Assembly: GCA_947179295.1 (NCBI GenBank)
Contig: CAMXAZ010000015.1
Coordinates: forward strand, 1 to 48,677
Direction of reading: 5' to 3'
Origin: an uncultured Muribaculaceae bacterium
GTDB taxonomy: Bacteria > Bacteroidota > Bacteroidia > Bacteroidales > Muribaculaceae
Length of the DNA stretch: 48,677 bases
In this document: positions 15,853 through 25,239 of the stretch, in pieces
Position numbering within the stretch: position 1 is the stretch's first letter
How the letters are laid out: each line of letters starts with the position of its first letter
Translations under genes and position numbers: made by a program
The notes under the pieces: generated by a model
Told to the model about the DNA's origin: nothing
Databases searched by the model: none
What the model saw: only the letters and a program-made list of their open reading frames with translations

Positions 15853-16677
15853 TTAGTGTGTAGCTGTGAATGTCTGCACGATAGAGTAACCGATCTCGTC
15901 GATAGCGTAGGTCAGGTTGTCGATCTTGTTGGTGTAGAAGTTGTAAGAGATTACAGCGAATGCACCGGTTGCGATACCGAAGGCAGTGTTGATAAGTGCC
16001 TCAGAGATACCGGTTGAAAGTTCGGTTGAGTCAGGAGCACCGGATGCTGCGAGAGCCTGGAATGATTTGATCATACCCATCACAGTACCGAGAAGACCGA
16101 CGAGAGTACCGAGAGTGGTGAGGGTAGCGACGATCGGGAGGTTCTGCTGAAGAGCGGGCATTTCAAGAGCGGTTGCTTCTTCTACAGTCTTCTGGAGGTT
16201 GGCGATCTTCTGCTCTTTGGTGAGGATGGTGTTCTTGTCCATTTCTTCGTAGCTTACGAGAGCTGCGGCAACAACAGCGGCAACTGAACCCTTCTGGTTC
16301 TTGCAGAGGGTCTTGGCACCCTGGATGTCATTTGCGGCGAGGCATTTCTTAACGCCGGCAACGAACTTCTGGATAGAGCCTTTGCCCTTGGCAGAAGAGA
16401 TGGCGATCCAACGTTCAACAGAGAGAACGATTACAGTGAGGAAGAGGGTCTGGAGGATAGGCACGATGAAACCGCCCTTATAGATGGTGCCCCAGAGGTC
16501 AATGGGGTGGCCTTCTTCAAAGTGAGATTCGTGACCGAACCAGAAGATGAAAAGACATACTGCTACGACGAAGCAGGCGAGAATAACCAGGAAGGCATTC
16601 TTGATTCCGGCTACGTTGCTGCCGGAGTTGTTCTTGGCATTGGCCTTTGCGGGCTGGGTGGGCTTTTGAGCTTCCAT
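15853..16677 (-). CDS. exbB: ExbB/TolQ/MotA-family proton-channel protein
   Basis: First gene of the TonB energising operon. A 274-residue membrane protein with helices at about 27-47, 69-90, 188-212 and 229-248. The conserved core ATLTTLGTLVGLLGTVMGMIKSF and ALINTAFGIATGAFAVISYN is the ExbB/TolQ pore region. Its extra N-terminal helix compared with E. coli ExbB is common in Bacteroidetes. Bacteroidales depend heavily on this complex for nutrient uptake through SusC/BtuB-type receptors. Confidence 0.93.
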   Translation of the reverse strand: MEAQKPTQPAKANAKNNSGSNVAGIKNAFLVILACFVVAVCLFIFWFGHESHFEEGHPIDLWGTIYKGGFIVPILQTLFLTVIVLSVERWIAISSAKGKGSIQKFVAGVKKCLAANDIQGAKTLCKNQKGSVAAVVAAALVSYEEMDKNTILTKEQKIANLQKTVEEATALEMPALQQNLPIVATLTTLGTLVGLLGTVMGMIKSFQALAASGAPDSTELSTGISEALINTAFGIATGAFAVISYNFYTNKIDNLTYAIDEIGYSIVQTFTATH

Positions 16678-17036
16678 AATTTGTAATTACTAAAATTTTA
16701 AGTTTATTGGTTTATTGGTTATTAGTTTTGATGATTGAATATATTCAGAGATAGTAGAGGCTATATCGGACCGTGGTTCTGGTATCGAATTTAAGGCTCT
16801 GTCAATGGTGTTTTGTAAACGATATTGCAAAATTATAAGGAAATTTCGGTGTTTGCAAACGTTTTGCTTCTTTTTTTCAGTGCGGTGCGCTTAAAATGTA
16901 AAGGAAAGTCGATCCGGAATTTCGCTTTTTAATTATTTGTGATTATTTTACTTAAACATGATTAATAAATATTCAAATCTATTTATTATCTTTGTGCCTT
17001 ACAATTTCTAATAAGGTATAATTTATATTTCTAAGG
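16678..17036. promoter_or_regulatory. Divergent promoter region of exbB and nqrA
   Basis: 359 nt with no gene. For exbB (minus): TTGC at 16858-16855, a 19-nt spacer and TAATTTTG at 16835-16828, start near 16821, leader about 144 nt. For nqrA (plus): TATCTTTG at 16987-16994 with only a weak -33 element, start near 17001. The stretch is AT-rich. I see no strong palindromic operator. Confidence 0.6.
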
Positions 17037-18380
17037 ATGAGAAGGACTGTCAGCCTAACTAAAGGCTTAAACCTTAATCTTGAAGGTGGCTTGACCTCGA
17101 AGGAGTCCGTCGGAAAGGCCTGTGTGGGCCGTGTGGCCGTTGTGCCTGACGATTTTCCTGGTTTTGTGCCTAAACTTGACGTCAAGGAAGGCGATAAGGT
17201 CAGCATCGGTTCGCCTCTGCTTCACGACAAAAATGATCCGTCGGTCAGACTTGTAGCTCCTGCCGCAGGTGTGGTCGAGGCTGTCGTGCGTGGAGCGCGC
17301 CGTAAGATCGAACGAGTGGTAATTGCCGTGGAAGCGGCTGAGTGTCAGGCCGAGACCTGCGAGCCTTTTGCCGGTGCCGATGCCGACACCGTGCGCCGGG
17401 CTCTTGCCGAAAGCGGCCTGTGGGCCATGATGCGCCAGCGCCCGTTTGATGTTGTGCCTAATTCGGCAGTGAAGCCGAAGGCGATAATGGTGACCGCAAT
17501 GGACACTGCTCCGCTGGCTCTTCCGCTTGAAGAGTCGGTCAGCGGGAAGACGGCCGAACTGAAGGCCGGCATTGAAGTGCTGCGGACTCTTTGCAGCGGC
17601 CCTATATATATAGGTGTGGAAAGAGGATCGTCGCTGCCTGATTTCGATGGGGTGGAGATGGTGGAATTTCCGCGTCTGCATCCGGCCGGAAATGCCGGAG
17701 TCCAGATTGCCAACATTGATCCGGTCAACAAGGGCGAGGTCGTGCTGACTCTCGACATCGTGACGCTTGTCCGGATCGGGTCGCTTGCACTGACCGGCAA
17801 GCCTGACTGGACTGTCGAAGTGGCTGTGACCGGAAGCGAGGTTGAGCATCCGCAGGTGGTGACAGCTGTTGCCGGTGCTGAGATGACTGCTCTTGTCGGT
17901 GGTAATGTCAAGGATGACGGGCGGCATCACCGTGTGATTTCCGGAAATGTGCTGACCGGTGTGCCGGTAGGCGAGGACGGTTTCCTGCGTTATCCCTACC
18001 GTCAGGTTACGGTTATCCCCGAAGGTGATGATGCCGACGAGTTCATGGGCTGGGCTTCGATGAGCCCGTCGAAGATGAGCGTAAGTCCGTCGTTCATCGG
18101 CCGTTTCCTCAGGCGTAAATTCTCGCCCGACGCACGTCTCAACGGCGGTCGCCGCGCCATGATCATGTCAGGAGAATATGACAAGGTGTTCCCTATGGAT
18201 ATCCTTCCTGAATATCTGGTCAAGGCTATTCTTGCAAAAGATATCGACCGCATGGAGGCTCTCGGCATCTATGAAGTGGCTCCGGAAGATTTCGCTCTTG
18301 CCGAATATGTCGATCCGTCGAAGCTGGAACTTCAGAAAATTGTCCGCGAGGGGCTTGATTATCTCCGTAACGAAGTCTGA
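17037..18380 (+). CDS. nqrA: Na+-translocating NADH:quinone reductase subunit A
   Basis: First of six nqr genes. The complex oxidises NADH, reduces quinone and pumps Na+ outward. NqrA is the peripheral cytoplasmic subunit. The 447 residues match the family, with the N-terminal KGLNLNLEGG segment, the biotinyl-like VKEGDKVSIGSPLLHDK and APAAGVVEAVVRGARRKIERV hairpins, and the LRYPYRQVTVIPEGD stretch. The ATG lies about 35 nt after the predicted transcription start. Confidence 0.96.
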   Translation: MRRTVSLTKGLNLNLEGGLTSKESVGKACVGRVAVVPDDFPGFVPKLDVKEGDKVSIGSPLLHDKNDPSVRLVAPAAGVVEAVVRGARRKIERVVIAVEAAECQAETCEPFAGADADTVRRALAESGLWAMMRQRPFDVVPNSAVKPKAIMVTAMDTAPLALPLEESVSGKTAELKAGIEVLRTLCSGPIYIGVERGSSLPDFDGVEMVEFPRLHPAGNAGVQIANIDPVNKGEVVLTLDIVTLVRIGSLALTGKPDWTVEVAVTGSEVEHPQVVTAVAGAEMTALVGGNVKDDGRHHRVISGNVLTGVPVGEDGFLRYPYRQVTVIPEGDDADEFMGWASMSPSKMSVSPSFIGRFLRRKFSPDARLNGGRRAMIMSGEYDKVFPMDILPEYLVKAILAKDIDRMEALGIYEVAPEDFALAEYVDPSKLELQKIVREGLDYLRNEV

Positions 18381-18409
18381 CGATTGTTTTTAGATTCAAC
18401 ATTCCAAAA

Positions 18410-19618
18410 ATGAAAGCGCTAAGAAATTATCTAAACAGGATCAAACCGAATTTCGAGCCTGATGGGAAGCTGCATGCTTTCCGCAGTGTGTTCGACGGGT
18501 TTGAGACCTTTCTTTATACCCCGAACTCTACTTCCACTTCGGGAGTCAACATTCATGACAGCCTTGACTCCAAGCGAGTGATGATCATAGTGGTGCTCGC
18601 ACTTATGCCCTGTCTGCTTTTCGGCATGTATAACACCGGCTATCAGAACTGGCTGGCGGCCGGAGCGGCTTCGTTTCCGTTCTGGCAGATCATGGCCTAT
18701 GGTTTCCTTGCAGTGCTTCCGCGCATTGTGGTGGCCTACGTGGTCGGTCTCGGCATTGAATTCGTGGTCGCCCAGTGGCGCCGTGAGGAGATCCAGGAAG
18801 GATTCCTTGTAACCGGCATCCTTATTCCGCTGATATGTCCGATAGAGACTCCGCTGTGGATGCTTGCCGTGGCCACTGCCTTCTCGGTCATCTTTGTCAA
18901 GGAGGTTTTTGGCGGCACAGGCTATAATATATTCAATGTGGCCCTCGTGACCCGCGCCGTCCTCTTCTTCGGCTATCCGGCCCAGATGAGCGGCGACAAG
19001 GTGTTCGTGTCGACCGGTTCTATCTGCGGTCTTGGCTATGACCTGCCCGACGCTTTTTCAGGTGCCACTCCTCTGGGTCAGATCGCCTCGTTCAGCGGCG
19101 GCGACCTTGAGCTGCTCAATCTTCAGGGCAATGTGATCAGCACCTGGGATGCTTTTCTCGGTCTGATCCCCGGATCATTCGGCGAGACATCCACACTGGC
19201 CATTCTTATCGGAGCGGTCATCCTGCTTGCCACCGGCATAGCCTCCTGGCGTATCATGCTGAGCGTGGTGGCCGGCGGCCTGCTGATGGGATGGATTGCA
19301 AACGTATTCGCCACCCCGACTTATCCGGCGTCGTTTCTTTCGCCTGCCGACCAGCTTCTGTTCGGCGGTTTTGCCTTTGCAGCCGTCTTCATGGCCACTG
19401 ATCCGGTGACCGCGGCCAGGACAAATGCCGGCAAGTATTTCTACGGACTCCTTGTGGGCGTGATGGCCATTATCATCCGCACATACAACAACGGCTATCC
19501 CGAAGGCGCCATGCTGGCAGTGCTTCTTGCCAACGCACTTGCGCCTCTGATTGACCATTGTGTGGTTCAGCTCAACGTGGCCCGTCGCATGCGCCGTCTG
19601 CGCCAGAGCGCCGAGTGA
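18410..19618 (+). CDS. nqrB: Na+-translocating NADH:quinone reductase subunit B
   Basis: Membrane subunit of 402 residues with about ten helices. It carries a covalently bound FMN on the threonine of the SGAT motif, here Thr220 in FSGATPLGQ. The N-terminal amphipathic stretch (MKALRNYLNRIKPNF) is typical. It begins 29 nt after nqrA. Confidence 0.96.
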   Translation: MKALRNYLNRIKPNFEPDGKLHAFRSVFDGFETFLYTPNSTSTSGVNIHDSLDSKRVMIIVVLALMPCLLFGMYNTGYQNWLAAGAASFPFWQIMAYGFLAVLPRIVVAYVVGLGIEFVVAQWRREEIQEGFLVTGILIPLICPIETPLWMLAVATAFSVIFVKEVFGGTGYNIFNVALVTRAVLFFGYPAQMSGDKVFVSTGSICGLGYDLPDAFSGATPLGQIASFSGGDLELLNLQGNVISTWDAFLGLIPGSFGETSTLAILIGAVILLATGIASWRIMLSVVAGGLLMGWIANVFATPTYPASFLSPADQLLFGGFAFAAVFMATDPVTAARTNAGKYFYGLLVGVMAIIIRTYNNGYPEGAMLAVLLANALAPLIDHCVVQLNVARRMRRLRQSAE

Positions 19619-19663
19619 AGCTCTGAAATTTTGCATTAACGTTCACTTCATCCATTAACAGCA

Positions 19664-20380
19664 ATGAACAAGCAAAGCAATACATACACCATTATATATA
19701 TAATAGTACTTGTCATCGTCGTCGGGACGGCACTGGCGGCCACAGCGCTCGCACTGCGTCCGCGTCAGCAGGAGAATATCAACGCCGACAAAATGGCGCA
19801 GATTCTTGCGGCTGCCATGATCACGCCTGAAAAAGACGGGATAGTGGCCGACTTCGACCGTTATATTACCTCGCAGTTTGTGGTCAACGAACGCGGCGAG
19901 ACCCTTGACAATGTCAAGGCTTTCGATGTAGATGTGGCCACACAGTCCAAACTTGCCCCTGACCGCAGAGAACTCCCCGTCTATGTCTGCACCGTTTCCG
20001 AAGGTGTGCAGAAATACATTCTCCCGGTCTACGGCGCCGGCCTCTGGGGCCCGATCTGGGGCTATGTGGCTTTCGATGCCGACGGCTCAACCATCTATGG
20101 CGCATATTTTGCCCATCAGGGAGAGACTCCGGGACTTGGTGCTGAGATCGAGAAACCGGCTTTCAGCAGCCAGTTCGCAGGCAAACAGGTGTTCAAAGAC
20201 GGCCGTTTCCGTCCTATCGCCGTAGTCAAGGCCGGCCAGGCTCCGCTTGACGGCGAAGACTATGTCGACGGAATTTCCGGTGGCACGATCACTTCAAAAG
20301 GAGTCGGATCAATGCTCGACAACTGTCTGACCCCCTATAAGAAATTTCTTCAGAACCTTTCGCAGCAGACAGTCAGATGA
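19664..20380 (+). CDS. nqrC: Na+-translocating NADH:quinone reductase subunit C
   Basis: A 238-residue subunit with one N-terminal helix (about 9-31) and a periplasmic FMN-binding domain. The flavin attaches to the threonine of the motif normally written S-G-A-T; here it is SGGT (205-208) followed by ITS, so Thr208 should carry FMN and the Ala is replaced by Gly. It follows nqrB after 45 nt. Confidence 0.96.
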   Translation: MNKQSNTYTIIYIIVLVIVVGTALAATALALRPRQQENINADKMAQILAAAMITPEKDGIVADFDRYITSQFVVNERGETLDNVKAFDVDVATQSKLAPDRRELPVYVCTVSEGVQKYILPVYGAGLWGPIWGYVAFDADGSTIYGAYFAHQGETPGLGAEIEKPAFSSQFAGKQVFKDGRFRPIAVVKAGQAPLDGEDYVDGISGGTITSKGVGSMLDNCLTPYKKFLQNLSQQTVR

Positions 20381-20412
20381 GACCTGCCGCGATGAAAAAA
20401 CTTCTATAAGTC

Positions 20413-21039
20413 ATGGCTGACAAAATCAAAGCAAAAGAGGTGCTTTTCAACCCTCTGTCAAAAAATAATCCCGTGGTGGTGCAGATCCTCGGCATCTGCT
20501 CTGTCCTTGCGGTCACTGCCAAACTTGAACCGTCAATCGTCATGGGTGTGTCGGTGATTGCCGTTCTGGCATTCGCCAACGTCATCATCTCGCTTCTTCG
20601 CAACACCATTCCGACAAACATCCGTATCATAGTGCAGCTCGTAGTGGTTGCCGGACTCGTGGTCATAGTCGATCAGGTGCTGAAAGCCTACGCCTATGAT
20701 GCCTCCAAACAGCTCTCGGTCTTCATCGGACTCATCATCACCAACTGTATCCTCATGGGGCGTCTCGAAGCCTTCGCAATGGCCAACAAGCCCTGGCCTT
20801 CGTTTCTCGACGGAGTCGGCAACGGCATCGGCTATGCCGTCATCCTCGTCATCGTCGGCTTCTTCCGCGAGCTCTTCGGCAGCGGAACCCTTCTTGGCTA
20901 TCAGGTGATACCGCAGAGTTTCTACGATGCCGGATATGTCAACAACGGTCTGATGATCCTTCCCCCGATGGCTCTGATCCTCGTAGCCTGCATCATCTGG
21001 GTGCAGCGTTCCTACAACAAGGATCTCCAGGAGGACTGA
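20413..21039 (+). CDS. nqrD: Na+-translocating NADH:quinone reductase subunit D
   Basis: A 208-residue six-helix membrane subunit. Cys29 (GICS) and Cys112 (ITNCILMGR) lie at the positions that bind the intramembrane [2Fe-2S] centre together with NqrE. The paralogous RnfE is excluded by the presence of the full nqrA-F set. Confidence 0.96.
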   Translation: MADKIKAKEVLFNPLSKNNPVVVQILGICSVLAVTAKLEPSIVMGVSVIAVLAFANVIISLLRNTIPTNIRIIVQLVVVAGLVVIVDQVLKAYAYDASKQLSVFIGLIITNCILMGRLEAFAMANKPWPSFLDGVGNGIGYAVILVIVGFFRELFGSGTLLGYQVIPQSFYDAGYVNNGLMILPPMALILVACIIWVQRSYNKDLQED

Positions 21040-21088
21040 TCTCTGAGTGTTCGCTAAAAATAGTGTTTACAGTTTAAAACTATCAGAG

Positions 21089-21706
21089 TTGGAAAATTTA
21101 AATATCTTCATACGGTCGATATTCATCGACAATATGATTTTCGCTTACTTCCTCGGCATGTGTTCATTCATTGCCGTTTCGAAGAACGTAAAGACGGCTT
21201 TCGGACTTGGCGTGGCTGTGACTTTCATGCTTGTGGTCACTCTGCCGGTCAACTATCTTCTGCAGACCTACGTGCTTAGCGCCGGCGCGCTCTCATGGCT
21301 CGGTCCGGAATACGCCGACGTGGACCTCAGCTTCCTTTCGCTCATAATGTTCATCGCCGTCATAGCCTCGATGACTCAGCTTGTCGAAATGACGGTAGAG
21401 AAATACAGTCCCGCGCTTTATTCCTCGCTCGGCATCTTCCTGCCCCTTATCGCAGTGAACTGTGCCATTCTCGGTGGCTCGCTTTTCATGCAGCAGCGTG
21501 ATTTCCCTTCGGTCTGGACCGCAGTCTGTGCCGGTGGCGGCTGGGGACTCGGCTGGCTTCTGGCCATCACAGCCATCGCTGCCATCCGCGAGCGTCTTGC
21601 CACATATTCTAACATTCCGAAACCGCTGCGCGGAGTGGGGATCACGTTCATCCTCACCGCACTGATGGGCATAGCCTTCATGAGCTTCCTCGGAATCAAG
21701 ATCTGA
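21089..21706 (+). CDS. nqrE: Na+-translocating NADH:quinone reductase subunit E
   Basis: Six-helix subunit, partner of NqrD. Cys25 (GMCSFIAVSKNVKTAFGLG) and Cys125 (VNCAILGG) are the iron-sulphur ligands. I place the start at TTG 21089, giving MENLNIFIRSIFIDNM and 205 residues, which matches the family. The longer frame from GTG 21047 adds 14 residues with no counterpart in the family. Confidence 0.92.
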   Translation: MENLNIFIRSIFIDNMIFAYFLGMCSFIAVSKNVKTAFGLGVAVTFMLVVTLPVNYLLQTYVLSAGALSWLGPEYADVDLSFLSLIMFIAVIASMTQLVEMTVEKYSPALYSSLGIFLPLIAVNCAILGGSLFMQQRDFPSVWTAVCAGGGWGLGWLLAITAIAAIRERLATYSNIPKPLRGVGITFILTALMGIAFMSFLGIKI

Positions 21707-21741
21707 TTTACTAACCCTTGTTATTACTGAATTTCACAGAT

Positions 21742-23007
21742 ATGCTGACAATACTCTCAGGCGTTTGCATCTTTCTGATCATCACTCTTTTCCTTGTGAT
21801 GATACTGCTGCTCGCCAAGAAATATCTTGTCCATTCGGGCAAAGTCAAGATCACGATTAACAACGACACCGTTGTGGAAGCCGACTCAGGCAAAGCTCTG
21901 CTCTCTACACTCGCTGACGAAAACATCTTCCTGCCCTCGGCCTGTGGCGGAAAGGGTAGTTGCGGACAGTGCAAATGCCAGGTCTTTTCAGGCGGCGGTG
22001 ACATACTGCCAACTGAAAAAGTCCACTTCTCGCGCAAACAGCAGCAGGACCACTGGCGTCTCGGTTGCCAGGTAAAGGTGAAGGAAGATTGCTCTATCGG
22101 CATTCCGGCCTCTGCGCTTGACGTCAAGGAATGGGAATGCGAGGTGATCTCAAACCGCAATGTGGCCACATTCATCAAAGAGTTCATTGTGGCTCTTCCA
22201 GAAGGCGCCCACATGGATTTCATCCCCGGTTCATACGCCCAGATCAAGATCCCTACCTTCGATATGGACTATGACAAAGACATTGACAAGGATTCGATCG
22301 GAGCCGAATATCTTCCCGCATGGGAAAAATTCGGACTTTTCGGACTGAAATGCCGCAACACGGAGACATCTGTCCGCGCCTATTCGATGGCCAACTATCC
22401 GGAAGAAGGCGACCGCATCATGCTGACAGTCCGCATCGCCACTCCGCCTTTCAAGCCGAAACCCCAGGTTGGATTCCAGAATGTGATGCCCGGTATAGCT
22501 TCGAGCTATATCTTCACGCTCAAGCCCGGCGACAAGGTGCGCATGAGCGGCCCTTACGGCGATTTCCACCCGATTGTCGATTCAAAGGCCGAGATGATGT
22601 GGATAGGCGGTGGTGCTGGCATGGCTCCGCTTCGCGCGCAGATCATGTGGCTCACCAAGACGCTCCAGACCCGCGACCGCGTGATGAACTATTTCTATGG
22701 TGCCCGTGCGCTTAACGAGGTGTTCTATCTCGACAATTTCATGCAGCTTGAAAAGGACTTCCCCAACTTCAAGTTCCATCTCGCTCTTGACCGTCCTGAT
22801 CCGGCAGCCGATGCCGCAGGTGTGAAATACACCGCCGGATTTGTTCATCAGGTGATCTATGAGACATATCTCAAAGACCATCCGGACCCTGAAGATATCG
22901 AATACTACATGTGTGGTCCCGGCCCGATGAGCGCCGCTGTCAACAAGATGCTCGATGATCTTGGCGTTGATCCCGAATCTGTCCACTATGACAACTTCGG
23001 GGGCTGA
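21742..23007 (+). CDS. nqrF: Na+-translocating NADH:quinone reductase subunit F
   Basis: NADH-oxidising subunit, 421 residues from ATG 21742 (MLTILSGVCIFL), preferred over an upstream TTG. Order: one N-terminal helix (about 3-25), a [2Fe-2S] ferredoxin domain with Cys68, Cys74, Cys77 and Cys109, an FAD domain with RAYSMANYPEE, and an NADH domain with GGGAGMAPLRAQI and YYMCGPGPM. It ends the operon. Confidence 0.96.
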   Translation: MLTILSGVCIFLIITLFLVMILLLAKKYLVHSGKVKITINNDTVVEADSGKALLSTLADENIFLPSACGGKGSCGQCKCQVFSGGGDILPTEKVHFSRKQQQDHWRLGCQVKVKEDCSIGIPASALDVKEWECEVISNRNVATFIKEFIVALPEGAHMDFIPGSYAQIKIPTFDMDYDKDIDKDSIGAEYLPAWEKFGLFGLKCRNTETSVRAYSMANYPEEGDRIMLTVRIATPPFKPKPQVGFQNVMPGIASSYIFTLKPGDKVRMSGPYGDFHPIVDSKAEMMWIGGGAGMAPLRAQIMWLTKTLQTRDRVMNYFYGARALNEVFYLDNFMQLEKDFPNFKFHLALDRPDPAADAAGVKYTAGFVHQVIYETYLKDHPDPEDIEYYMCGPGPMSAAVNKMLDDLGVDPESVHYDNFGG

Positions 23008-23042
23008 TCGCGCTGAAGATCTTATACACTGAAAATAACAAG

Positions 23043-23090
23043 GCCATCGGCAGAATCCACGTCAGGATTTAGCCGATGGCTTTGCTTTTC
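23043..23090 (+). terminator. Terminator of the nqr operon
   Basis: GCCATCGGC (23043-23051) pairs perfectly with GCCGATGGC (23072-23080), followed by TTTGCTTTTC. It lies 35 nt after the nqrF stop, facing the convergent nitroreductase. Confidence 0.8.
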
Positions 23091-23142
23091 GTGCCGATTT
23101 TGTGAAAGTCGGCTCAGCGACGGTGCTGTCGCATGGTTTGTT

Positions 23143-23733
23143 TTAGCTGATGATAAGTTCTTCCAGAGGCCGTTTTGGCACTACGTGGACATCTGCGTCA
23201 TCACGGAAGTAGCGGATGTCGGCGTGGCTTGTGCCGTCAGTGGATATGATTTCGACTTTTTCAGCCGGATAGCCTAAAGCAAGCACATATAAAGGCTTGT
23301 ACCGCTCAGGTATAGCGAGCGATCGGACCACATCGGCTGCATTGAACGCTTTTATGATGCATCCGTTGATTCCGAGGGCTGAAGCTCCGAGTGTCAGGGC
23401 TTCAAGATGGAGCCCATCGTCACACAGGCAGTTGCCTGCCAGTTCAGTATCGAGGCATTGCACGAGGTAGGCCGTCGGACGCTCCTTCTCTGACGGACCG
23501 TCCCAGTCAGTCAGGTAGCCGGCCCATTTCAAAGCCGGAAACAGACATCCGCACTCCTCAGGTGTGCTGACAAGGCGATAGCGCAGAGGCTGCATGTTAC
23601 GGGCCGATGCGCAGTAGCGGGTCAGTTCGACCAATTGCTTCAGAATTTCTGCGTCTATAGCCTTTGATCCGTCGAAACGGCGCACAGAGCGGTTGCTTTT
23701 CAGAAGTGCTTTGAGATTGTCAAAATTTATCAT
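23143..23733 (-). CDS. Nitroreductase-family flavoprotein
   Basis: A 196-residue FMN-dependent oxidoreductase of the nitroreductase fold, started at ATG 23733 (MINFDNLKALLKSNRSVRRF) rather than a TTG two codons upstream. The RSVRRFDG segment binds the FMN phosphate. The conserved glycine region is LEALTLGASALGINGCIIKA, and the C-terminal block is YVLALGYPAEK. The physiological substrate cannot be told from sequence. It is convergent with nqrF and divergent from the sulfhydrylase gene. Confidence 0.88.
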   Translation of the reverse strand: MINFDNLKALLKSNRSVRRFDGSKAIDAEILKQLVELTRYCASARNMQPLRYRLVSTPEECGCLFPALKWAGYLTDWDGPSEKERPTAYLVQCLDTELAGNCLCDDGLHLEALTLGASALGINGCIIKAFNAADVVRSLAIPERYKPLYVLALGYPAEKVEIISTDGTSHADIRYFRDDADVHVVPKRPLEELIIS

Positions 23734-23760
23734 GAACAAGAGCCGATTATGGAGTTACTA

Positions 23761-23785
23761 AGAGGTTATTTTTAAACAAACCTCT
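23761..23785. repeat. Dispersed palindrome, copy C
   Basis: AGAGGTTATTT (23761-23771), TT, AAACAAACCTCT (23774-23785); it differs from copy A by one substitution and one extra A. It occupies the -33 region of the promoter of the sulfhydrylase gene (TACCTTTG at 23796-23803), so it may influence that promoter. Confidence 0.65.
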
Positions 23786-23795
23786 AAAAATTTAT

Positions 23796-23803
23796 TACCT
23801 TTG
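23796..23803 (+). promoter_or_regulatory. -7 element of the O-acetylhomoserine sulfhydrylase gene
   Basis: TACCTTTG followed by GCAAAA, with the start expected near 23810. The resulting leader is under 20 nt, so there is no room for a SAM riboswitch. The upstream -33 region is formed by palindrome copy C and has no good TTG. Confidence 0.5.
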
Positions 23804-23827
23804 CAAAAATACTTAATAATAACAATA

Positions 23828-25108
23828 ATGTCAAATAAACTTAACAGCGGTACAATTTGTGTGCAGGGCGGGTGGAAGCCTGAAAACGGGCAGCCCCGTG
23901 TATTGCCTATCATCCAGAGCACCACATTCAAATATTCAAGTTCCGAACAGATGGCCAGGCTTTTCGACCTTGAGGAAAGCGGCTATTTCTATACACGTCT
24001 TGCCAACCCAACAAATGATGCCGTGGCGGCTAAGATAGCCGAACTTGAGGGAGGTGTGGCTGCCATACTGACTTCATCCGGTCAGGCCGCAAACTTCTAT
24101 GCCGTGTTCAACATCTGTCAGAGCGGCGATCATTTTGTCTGCTCGTCGGCCATATATGGAGGCACATTCAACCTTTTTGCCGTGACAATGAAGAAAATGG
24201 GCATTGACTGCACTTTCATCAGCCCGAATTCTACGGAAGAGGAGATCGCAGCGGCTTTCCGGCCCAACACAAAACTGCTTTTCGGCGAGACTATCTCCAA
24301 TCCGAGCAATGATGTGCTTGACATTGAGAAATTTGCCAAAGTGGCCCATGCCAACGGAGTGCCGCTGATTGTCGACAATACATTCGCCACACCGATCAAC
24401 TGCCGCCCGTTTGAGTGGGGCGCGGACATCGTGACACATTCCACTTCAAAATATATGGACGGCCATGCCACAAGCGTAGGCGGAGCCATAGTAGACAGCG
24501 GTAACTTTGACTGGGATGCCTATGCCGACAAATTTCCGGGCCTGACCACTCCTGACGAATCATATCACGGACTCACATACACCAAGGCTTTCGGCAAGGG
24601 TGCGTTTATCACCAAGGCCACAGCTCAGCTGATGCGCGATCTCGGATCGATTCCTTCGCCCCACAATTCATTTCTGCTCAACATCGGTCTTGAAACCCTG
24701 CATCTTCGTGTGCCACGTCATTGCGAGAACGCACAGAAGGTGGCCGAATGGCTTGAAAAGCATCCGAAAGTCAGCTGGGTGAACTATGCCGGACTGCCGG
24801 GCAACAAGTATTACGAACTCGCCAGGAAGCAGATGCCGCAGGGCACTTGCGGCGTGATCTCGTTCGGTCTTAAGGGTTCGCGCGAAGATGCGATAGAGTT
24901 CATGGACAAACTCAGGTTTATTGCTATCGTGACGCATGTGGCAGATGCCAGGACCTGTGTACTGCATCCTGCAAGCCATACCCACCGCCAGCTGACTGAC
25001 GAGCAGCTGAGAGAAGCCGGCGTAGCTCCGGATCTCGTGCGACTGTCGGTAGGCATCGAGGATATTGACGATATTCTGAATGATCTCGATCAGGCGCTTG
25101 CTGACTGA
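23828..25108 (+). CDS. metY: O-acetylhomoserine sulfhydrylase (PLP enzyme, Cys/Met metabolism)
   Basis: Forms homocysteine from O-acetylhomoserine and sulfide, or a closely related gamma-replacement. The product is 426 residues from ATG 23828 (MSNKLNSGTICVQGG); a TTG at 23801 lies within the predicted promoter and was rejected. Cys/Met PLP-family features: SGYFYTRLANPTNDAVAAKIAELEGG (near 50-75), SSGQAANFYAVFN, SAIYGGTFNLF, VDNTFATP, and the PLP lysine in THSTSKYMDGHAT. Length above 420 and the SxYGGT region favour MetY over MetB/MetC. It is alone in its transcription unit, ended by a strong terminator. Confidence 0.9.
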   Translation: MSNKLNSGTICVQGGWKPENGQPRVLPIIQSTTFKYSSSEQMARLFDLEESGYFYTRLANPTNDAVAAKIAELEGGVAAILTSSGQAANFYAVFNICQSGDHFVCSSAIYGGTFNLFAVTMKKMGIDCTFISPNSTEEEIAAAFRPNTKLLFGETISNPSNDVLDIEKFAKVAHANGVPLIVDNTFATPINCRPFEWGADIVTHSTSKYMDGHATSVGGAIVDSGNFDWDAYADKFPGLTTPDESYHGLTYTKAFGKGAFITKATAQLMRDLGSIPSPHNSFLLNIGLETLHLRVPRHCENAQKVAEWLEKHPKVSWVNYAGLPGNKYYELARKQMPQGTCGVISFGLKGSREDAIEFMDKLRFIAIVTHVADARTCVLHPASHTHRQLTDEQLREAGVAPDLVRLSVGIEDIDDILNDLDQALAD

Positions 25109-25146
25109 CTCGTCGCCGTAAATCCTGACTGACAGGATATAGCAAA

Positions 25147-25198
25147 GGCCGTAACGCATACAAGCTTCATAAAGCGTGTGTTACGGCCCTGTTTTTTT
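25147..25198 (+). terminator. Terminator of the sulfhydrylase gene
   Basis: GGCCGTAAC (25147-25155) pairs with GTTACGGCC (25180-25188), with further partial pairing inside, then CTGTTTTTTT. It lies 38 nt after the stop. Confidence 0.88.
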
Positions 25199-25239
25199 AG
25201 GATCTGTCCGGCAGATGCAGGTGGGTGGGGTTGCGTGGC

